Shown here: in pieces, positions 58,736-64,000 of the stretch
Layout: every line of letters begins with the position of its first letter
Position numbering within the stretch: position 1 is the first letter of the stretch
From: Aminiphilus circumscriptus DSM 16581
GTDB lineage: Bacteria; Synergistota; Synergistia; Synergistales; Aminiphilaceae
Direction: 5' to 3'
DNA: 64,000 nucleotides
Assembly (NCBI RefSeq): GCF_000526375.1
Contig: NZ_JAFY01000007.1
Span: 930,001-994,000 of the forward strand
The notes under the pieces: model-generated
The model's input: only the letters and a program-made list of their open reading frames with translations
The model's database searches: none
What the model was told of the DNA's origin: nothing
Translations under genes and position numbers: made by a program

Positions 58736-60916
58736 ATGGAAAAGATGAACCTTCTCAAGGAATGGTCCTACACCCCGACGCGAATCGATCGGGGATATAC
58801 GCGCAAGACACTCTACCTCAACGTTGGAACGCCGGAAATGCGCATCAAGGACGTTTCCGACGAGATGATCGCCAAATTCACGGGCGGACGCGGCTTCGAC
58901 CTAAAACTCCTCTGGGACGCCGTCACGGAGGACACCAAGTGGAACGATCCTGAGAACGAATGGGTTGTGGCGGGTGGCCCCCTCTGCGGTATCACTCAGT
59001 ATCCCGGGTCTGGCAAGTCCTATTCGGCCTTCATCTCGCCCCTTTCGGAGCAGAGCTACGACAGCAATTCCGGCGGCTATTTCGGCCCCCTGCTCAAGTT
59101 CTCCGGCTTCGACGCACTCGAAATTCAGGGCAAGGCCGACCGGGACATCATCGTCTACATCGACGGCGACGAGGGAAAAATCCAGATCTTCGAATCCCCC
59201 CTCAGGGACGTCAACGCCTACACCGTCAGTGAGACACTCCACGACTACTTCGCCAAGGACGAGGCGGACAAGCGGAATATCTCCGTCATCTGCATGGGCA
59301 AGGCCGCGGAGACAACCTTCCTCGGCTGCGTCAACGCCAGTTTCTACGACGTGCGGCGAAAGGCTCCCCGCCTGAAGCAGTACGGGCGCGGCGGCGGCGG
59401 CACGGTTCTCCGGGACAAGAAGATTGTCGCTCTGGTCGTAAAGTACAGCAACGTCAAGGGGACGGAGAATAACCCCGTGGACATGGACGTTCTACAGAAA
59501 GTAGGCGTAAAGCTCCACAAAGAAATCCACGATTTCGACGACGTACAGTGCAAGATGCGCAGCATCGGCACCGCCCACCTGAACGAGATCATGGACGAAT
59601 ACAACATCCTCCCCACACACAACTTCAAGTTCGGTCAGCATCCCGTCGACCCCGAGGGGAACCGCGCCCGCATCCATTCCGAGAAATACAAAGCCCTCTT
59701 CACCCAGAACATGCCCGACGGATGCTGGTATGGCTGTTCCCTGGCCTGCGCAAAAGCCGTGGACGGTTTCGAACTCAAGACCGGCCCCCTGAAGGGACAA
59801 AAGGTCATCGTGGACGGTCCTGAGTACGAGACTGCCGCGGGACTTGGCAGCAACGTGGGTGTCTACGATCCGGAGTGGACTGTCGAGGCGAATTTCTACG
59901 CCGACCATTACGCCATGGACACCATCTCCCTGGGGACCTCCCTCGCCTTCGTCTGCGAGTGCTTCGAACTGGGGTTCCTGGACACGAAGAAGACCAACGG
60001 ACTCGATCTTCACTTCGGCAACAAGGACGCCTTGATGGAACTCATTCATCGCATGGCCGAAGGCAAGGACGATTTCGCCCTCGCCGTGGGCAAGGGAAGC
60101 CGCAAGATGAAGTCCATCTTCGCCGAGAAGTACGGCGCACCCAGAGAGATCATGGAGAAAATCGCCATGGAAGGGCAGGGCATCGAGACCTCCCAGTACA
60201 TGTGCAAGGAATCCATCGCCCAGTGGGGCGGCTATTTCCTCACCCTCAAAGGACCGCAGCACGACGAGGCGTGGCTCATCTTCATGGACATGGTGAACAA
60301 GCAGATCCCTTCCTTCGAGGACAAGGCCGAGGCGCTCCACTACTTCCCCAACTTTCGCACCTGGTTCTCCCTGGCAGGACTCTGCAAGCTCCCCTGGAAC
60401 GACATCGAGCCCGAGGATAACCATACCAGGTACAAGCCTCAGGAAGCGGCCCGTGTTCCCGAACACGTGCAGAACTACGTGGACATCTTCAACGCCGTCA
60501 CAGGGCAGAGCATCACGAAGGAAGACCTCATCTCCATGTCCGAGCGGGTCTACAACTTCCAGCGCCTCTTCCAGGTTCGCATGCAGAAAGGGAATGCCGT
60601 GCACAATATTCCCGATCGCGCTCTCGCTCCGGTTTTCCCGGACGAATGGGACGCCCGGAAGGAGTATCATGACGCCAAGCTCCTCGAGGAGACGGGCATC
60701 GATCCGGAGGGACTCTCCACGGAAGAGAAGATCAAGAAACTCCAGGAACACCGCCGCGGTGTGTGGCAGGTGCTGAAGGACACGGTTTACAAACGGCGCG
60801 GCTGGAACAAGAAGGGCATTCCCACGCTGGCGAAACTCAAGGAACTCGGCATGGATCTGCCCGAGCTCGTTGCCATCGTGGAGAAATACAGCACACCCGA
60901 GGACGACTACTGTTAG
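58736..60916 (+). CDS. Aldehyde ferredoxin oxidoreductase, large YdhV-like type
   Basis: 726 aa, tungsto/molybdo-bispyranopterin enzyme of the AOR family. N-terminal domain (LYLNVGTPEMRIKDVSDEMI, FTGGRGFDLKLLWD, GGPLCGITQYPGSGKSYSAF, YGRGGGGTVLRDKKIVALVV), then the cluster-binding Cys C330-x3-C334-x3-C338 in DGCWYGCSLACAKA and C550 in LAGLCKLPW. Usual AOR spacing is Cx2Cx3C, so one extra residue is present. About 100 residues longer than Pyrococcus AOR. It would oxidise aldehydes to acids (or reduce acids) with ferredoxin. AAGGAGGG upstream of the ATG. Confidence 0.93.
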   Translation: MEKMNLLKEWSYTPTRIDRGYTRKTLYLNVGTPEMRIKDVSDEMIAKFTGGRGFDLKLLWDAVTEDTKWNDPENEWVVAGGPLCGITQYPGSGKSYSAFISPLSEQSYDSNSGGYFGPLLKFSGFDALEIQGKADRDIIVYIDGDEGKIQIFESPLRDVNAYTVSETLHDYFAKDEADKRNISVICMGKAAETTFLGCVNASFYDVRRKAPRLKQYGRGGGGTVLRDKKIVALVVKYSNVKGTENNPVDMDVLQKVGVKLHKEIHDFDDVQCKMRSIGTAHLNEIMDEYNILPTHNFKFGQHPVDPEGNRARIHSEKYKALFTQNMPDGCWYGCSLACAKAVDGFELKTGPLKGQKVIVDGPEYETAAGLGSNVGVYDPEWTVEANFYADHYAMDTISLGTSLAFVCECFELGFLDTKKTNGLDLHFGNKDALMELIHRMAEGKDDFALAVGKGSRKMKSIFAEKYGAPREIMEKIAMEGQGIETSQYMCKESIAQWGGYFLTLKGPQHDEAWLIFMDMVNKQIPSFEDKAEALHYFPNFRTWFSLAGLCKLPWNDIEPEDNHTRYKPQEAARVPEHVQNYVDIFNAVTGQSITKEDLISMSERVYNFQRLFQVRMQKGNAVHNIPDRALAPVFPDEWDARKEYHDAKLLEETGIDPEGLSTEEKIKKLQEHRRGVWQVLKDTVYKRRGWNKKGIPTLAKLKELGMDLPELVAIVEKYSTPEDDYC

Positions 60917-60958
60917 ACCAGTATTTTCCACGGAAAAAGCGAGGAGAGTGAACCCCCG

Positions 60959-61156
60959 ATGATCACCGTGAACGGAGACACTTTCCCCTGGCGCCCGCAT
61001 CTGACGGTACAGGATGTCATTGCGGAAAAGCGGTTTACGTTCCCCATGCTCGCCGTGTGGATCGACGACGTACCGATCCCGAGGGATCGCTTCGCCGAGA
61101 CGCTTATCCAGGACGGCTCCAGAGTACAGATCATTCACATGATCAGCGGCGGGTGA
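60959..61156 (+). CDS. MoaD/ThiS-like small sulfur-carrier protein
   Basis: 65 aa beta-grasp protein: MITVNGDTFPWRPHLTVQDV at the N-terminus and the obligatory di-Gly end MISGG, which is adenylated and thiocarboxylated. Such proteins donate sulfur for pyranopterin (MoaD) or thiazole (ThiS). Directly downstream of the AOR gene (42-base gap, GAGGAG site), it probably serves the tungsten or molybdenum cofactor of that enzyme. No MoaE or ThiG is adjacent. Confidence 0.85.
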   Translation: MITVNGDTFPWRPHLTVQDVIAEKRFTFPMLAVWIDDVPIPRDRFAETLIQDGSRVQIIHMISGG

Positions 61157-62022
61157 TTTCGTCCGCGTAGAAACTCTGCGGTGACTGAGGTTCCCTTCGG
61201 GGAACCTCTTTTTTGCATTCCCGCAGCGCTCTCTGAACCGCTGCGAAGATTTCCGCCACCTCAGAACAAACGTAAAGAGTGAAGGGGGCCTCACGGCCCC
61301 CTTCTTTTGTCTCCACTCCGGTCTTTCTCAACGACGCTTCCACAAAAACGGGAGGCTCCGCCGCAGCATCGCTTCCGGGCGAAACCGCTCTCCCGTCAGG
61401 AACCCGCGTCCTCGCCGGTCGTCCCTCGGGAATGATTCTGCGGAGAGCGTCCTTCTCCTCGCCAGGGGAAATATCCTTTTTCCCGGACCGTACCACCCAA
61501 GGGAATTTCGGTCCACCCCCAGGGCGTCACCAGGAGGAAACGGACGTGAATGCCCATCTCGTACAGCACCGTCACGTGCTGAAGATAGCGAAGCGCATCT
61601 CCGACAATCCAGTTGTCGCAGACTACCCAGACACGTTTGCAGGCATCCCTGGCGAAAAGAGCCGCGTGATCGACGGCGATGCGAAGCCCCTCGTCCACGT
61701 CAATCGGTCCGATGGCGATCACTACCGCCTCGGACCGCTTCTTGTGCGCCGGTGCGGGAAGCAGATCCGCATAGGCACTCACCCATTCGAGCTGCCCCAT
61801 GAGATTCTCCGGATCCCCCTGAAAACGTCGTTCCCCGAGTCCCGTAAAGTCGTCCTCGTTAGGAACGATCTCCTGACTGGACAGGACGGCGACCATCCAG
61901 TCCTGTACCTGATCCAGCATTGTGGCAATGTATTCGGGATGCCCCTCCTCCATGGCACGGAGCACATCACCGACAGTCATTCTCTCCCTTTCTTCTTCCT
62001 TTTCGGAACGATTGCGAAGCAT
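61143..62022 (-). pseudogene. Unknown protein, frameshifted near 61480
   Basis: From the ATG at 62022 (GGGAGGTGAGG upstream) the frame runs to 61396 (208 aa), but its last 28 residues look like a shadow frame. Removing one base from the A5 run (minus strand, 61481-61477) joins it to a downstream frame as GTVREKDISPGEEKDALRR and gives 292 aa ending at 61143. The first 170 residues (VVIAIGPIDVDEGLRIAVDH, RVWVVCDNWIVGDALRYLQH) are soluble alpha/beta; then a Pro/Ser linker and a short C-terminal piece (FTLYVCSEVAEIFAAVQRAL). I do not recognise the family. Its end overlaps the MoaD-like gene and the AOR terminator. Confidence 0.55.
61187..61214 (+). terminator. Terminator of the AOR operon
   Basis: GAGGTTCCC, loop TTCG, GGGAACCTC and six T. 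A classic tetraloop terminator 30 bases past the MoaD-like stop. Confidence 0.9.
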
Positions 62023-62243
62023 ATTCCTCACCTCCCACCACTGAGCCGATAACAGCCCGAAAGAGCATAACACAGGAATTCGGACAGCGCCACCGCGCCG
62101 GAAATTCGTACATTTTCGGATTTCTTTGGGCAAAACAACGCGGTCGAATCTATACTATAATGGAACGCATTCTCGGAGGAAGACGACACCCCAAGTATTC
62201 GGGGGGGGACACTCCCCCTCGCCGCCAAGGAGGGATTTCAGCC

Positions 62244-62804
62244 GTGAAACCATGCGTGTTCACTCCCGAAAAAACCATGTTCCTTCTCATAGACGTGCAG
62301 GAGAAGCTCTTTCCTGCCATTGCAAACGGCGAAACGCTCCGAGGGAGCCTTCATCGCCTCGCCGAGGCGATGAAGCACCTGTCCATTCCCACACTCCTCA
62401 CCGAACAATACCCCAAAGGATTGGGAGACACTCTTCCGACGCTGAAGGCCATCGTCACCTCCGCCACCTCTCACCGCACCTTCGAGAAAACCAGTTTCTC
62501 CTGCTGCGGCGAAGAAGGATTTCTGGAGCTGCTGGACTCGATGAACCGCCCCCAAATCGTCCTCTGCGGCATCGAGACCCATATTTGCGTTCTTTCCACC
62601 ACCATGGAACTCCTGGAGCGGGGGTTCGATGTGGCCGTCGCCGCGGACGCGACGGGGAGCAGAAATCCCGAACATCACCAGCTCGCGCTCGACGCGATGC
62701 GCCAGTGCGGCGCCCTCGTCGTTCCCGTGGAGACCATCGTCTACCAACTCGTGGGTAAATCCGGAACAGACCTGTTCAAGCGGATCCTGCCTCTGTTCAA
62801 GTAA
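62244..62804 (+). CDS. Isochorismatase-family cysteine hydrolase
   Basis: 186 aa. Catalytic triad positions visible: Asp in FLLIDVQEKLFPAI, Lys in TEQYPKGLGDTLP and Cys in VLCGIETHICVLST, in the family order, with the cis-peptide segment CGIETHICV. Related to nicotinamidase-like and YcaC-like hydrolases; the substrate is unknown. GTG start at 62244 with AAGGAGGG 9 bases upstream. The leader contains TATACTATAAT near 62151-62161 as a -10 and a G8 tract (62201-62208) able to pair with CCCCC at 62214-62218 just ahead of the binding site. Confidence 0.87.
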   Translation: MKPCVFTPEKTMFLLIDVQEKLFPAIANGETLRGSLHRLAEAMKHLSIPTLLTEQYPKGLGDTLPTLKAIVTSATSHRTFEKTSFSCCGEEGFLELLDSMNRPQIVLCGIETHICVLSTTMELLERGFDVAVAADATGSRNPEHHQLALDAMRQCGALVVPVETIVYQLVGKSGTDLFKRILPLFK

Positions 62805-62912
62805 TCTCCTCCGTGTGGAGAACCGCCACACCGCACGAACACTCAGACACGACAAAAAACGCCTCAACACAACAAAGTCAAAGTCACGAAAAAAGAAAGT
62901 GAGAGAACGGAA

Positions 62913-64000
62913 ATGACCTACATCGCCCAACGAGCCAGGCAAGGGAACGAAGGCATCTTCAGCATGATCAACAGATGCTGCTCGGAAAAAAGAGCGCGGA
63001 ACGAAACGGTAATCAATCTCGGCGAGGGCAGTCCGAACAGAACACCGGCTCCGCCGATCCTTCAGGAGATCGTGGCCGCCTGCCGGCAGGATGAAGCCTA
63101 CCGCTATCCTTTCATTCTCGCCGACCTTCCGAAAGCCATCAGCGATTGGTACGCCGAACGGTTCGGCGTGGACGCGGACCCCTGCCGGGAGATTCTTCCC
63201 CTTTGGGGAACCCAGGAGGGGCTCGCCCATCTGCCGCTTGCCCTCATGGAGCACGGTGACTCCTGTATTCTTCCGGACCCGGGATACCCCATCTACCACT
63301 ATCTGCCCACTCTCGTGGATGGAACGGGACACGCTCTTCCTCTCCGGAAAGAGCGGGGATTTCTTCCCGACTTTTCCGACGTCACCTCCGATGTCGCCCG
63401 GAATGCGCGATTTCTGCTGCTCAATTTTCCGAACAACCCTCTCGGCGTCGTCGCTTCTCTGGAGGTTCTGGAAGAGGCCGTGGCGTTCTGCAGAGCCCAT
63501 GACATCGTCCTGGTCTACGACAATGCCTACAGCGAACTCACCTTCGACGGCGAGAGCGCACCGAGCATCCTGCAAGTCCCCGGGGCGAAGGACGTGGCCG
63601 TGGAATTCAACTCCGTATCCAAAACGTTCAACCTCGCAGGCATCCGCCTCGGCTATATTCTCGGCAACGCCGACGTGGTCGGTGCGCTGACCAGACTCAA
63701 GGGCAACATGGACTTCGGCCTTTTCCATCCTACCCAGCGCGCGGCCATCTGCGCCCTCACCCACCCCGACAGGGACACCATCATCGCCGGTGTCCGGACC
63801 ATGTATCAGGAGCGAAGAAATGCCTTCGTGGAGGGTGCCGCTTCCCTGGGGTGGAACGTGACCCCTCCCCGGGGGAGTATGTTCATCTGGACGAACGTTC
63901 CCGGAGGAGGCGACGATGTGGCATTCGCTCGTTTCTGCATCGAGCGGGCGAGCGTCGCAGTCGTTCCCGGCAGCGCTTTCGGCTTCAACGGAAAAGGGTT
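62913..64000 (+). CDS. Class I/II aminotransferase (LL-DAP aminotransferase-like), cut by window end
   Basis: 362 codons present, no stop before the edge. PLP fold-type I: NLGEGSPNRTPAPPILQEIV, GTQEGLAHLPLALM, DPGYPIYHYLP, LLLNFPNNPLGVVASLEVLE, YDNAYSELTFDG, the PLP-lysine motif FNSVSKTFNLAGIRLGY and PRGSMFIWTNVP. Closest in style to alanine/LL-diaminopimelate-type aminotransferases. The C-terminal 20-40 residues lie outside. The ATG at 62913 has only a weak site (GAGAG). It follows the isochorismatase gene by 108 bases and may be co-transcribed. Confidence 0.9.
   Translation, partial: MTYIAQRARQGNEGIFSMINRCCSEKRARNETVINLGEGSPNRTPAPPILQEIVAACRQDEAYRYPFILADLPKAISDWYAERFGVDADPCREILPLWGTQEGLAHLPLALMEHGDSCILPDPGYPIYHYLPTLVDGTGHALPLRKERGFLPDFSDVTSDVARNARFLLLNFPNNPLGVVASLEVLEEAVAFCRAHDIVLVYDNAYSELTFDGESAPSILQVPGAKDVAVEFNSVSKTFNLAGIRLGYILGNADVVGALTRLKGNMDFGLFHPTQRAAICALTHPDRDTIIAGVRTMYQERRNAFVEGAASLGWNVTPPRGSMFIWTNVPGGGDDVAFARFCIERASVAVVPGSAFGFNGKG

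Overview
The window is 64 kb of high-GC, gene-dense bacterial chromosome that looks like a member of the Synergistota (an anaerobic, diderm, amino-acid-fermenting lineage). The clearest marker is an orphaned C-terminal tail at 19400-19499 (a Gly/Cys patch, GCDAGF, a Leu-rich helix and an Arg end) that matches the Synergist-CTERM sorting signal. Other support comes from a tungsten-type aldehyde:ferredoxin oxidoreductase (AOR) with a four-cluster ferredoxin, citrate lyase with a TctCBA-type transporter, carbamate kinase, an O-antigen-ligase-like protein and two chemoreceptors. Promoters near TTGACA-(16-18)-TATAAT/TATACT recur. I see no rRNA, CRISPR array, prophage or plasmid module.

Layout. 0-10.5 kb: recD2, an alpha/beta hydrolase, two methyl-accepting chemotaxis proteins, small conserved-looking proteins and a GntR regulator. 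10.4-14 kb: 3-hydroxyacyl-CoA dehydrogenase, a decayed IS30-like element with recognisable terminal repeats, and a PLP-dependent trans-sulfuration enzyme. 14.2-18.6 kb: a three-gene signalling operon (PocR/PAS histidine kinase, stand-alone receiver, receiver-PAS-kinase). 19-20.2 kb: tRNA-Arg and a scar where a cytosine-permease remnant abuts the orphan Synergist-CTERM tail on the opposite strand. 20.2-31.1 kb: an eleven-gene leftward string infC-rpmI-rplT-trkH-trkA-pheS-pheT-zapB-zapA-cvpA-mutS2 behind an attenuator-like leader. 31.2-33.1 kb: the O-antigen-ligase-like protein. 33.5-40.8 kb: citDEF divergent from gntR-tctCBA, with tctA frameshifted. 41.3-45.6 kb: arcC, then rpsB-tsf-pyrH-frr. 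45.8-49.9 kb: a CstR-like regulator, SRP RNA, two tRNA-Ser genes, tadA, speD and an exported protein with a C-terminal membrane tail. 50.1-55.9 kb: mrfA-mrfB DNA repair genes, a LysM/M23 peptidase and a DUF2993-like protein. 56-64 kb: a CoA-disulfide-reductase-like flavoprotein, tRNA-Pro, the ferredoxin-AOR-MoaD operon, a frameshifted unknown gene, an isochorismatase-fold hydrolase and an aminotransferase that runs off the end.

How the parts fit: the citrate cluster would import and cleave citrate under control of its GntR protein. The AOR operon encodes catalytic subunit, electron-transfer subunit and a MoaD/ThiS-like protein, so it is nearly a complete oxidoreductase unit. The long infC-mutS2 string ties translation, Phe-tRNA charging, K+ uptake and division-associated genes into one transcription unit. 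Two genes (tctA, and the gene at 61143-62022) are each broken by one base in a homopolymer, which could be assembly error or real inactivation and needs raw-read checking. I made all functional calls by reading translations and motifs; no database search was possible.
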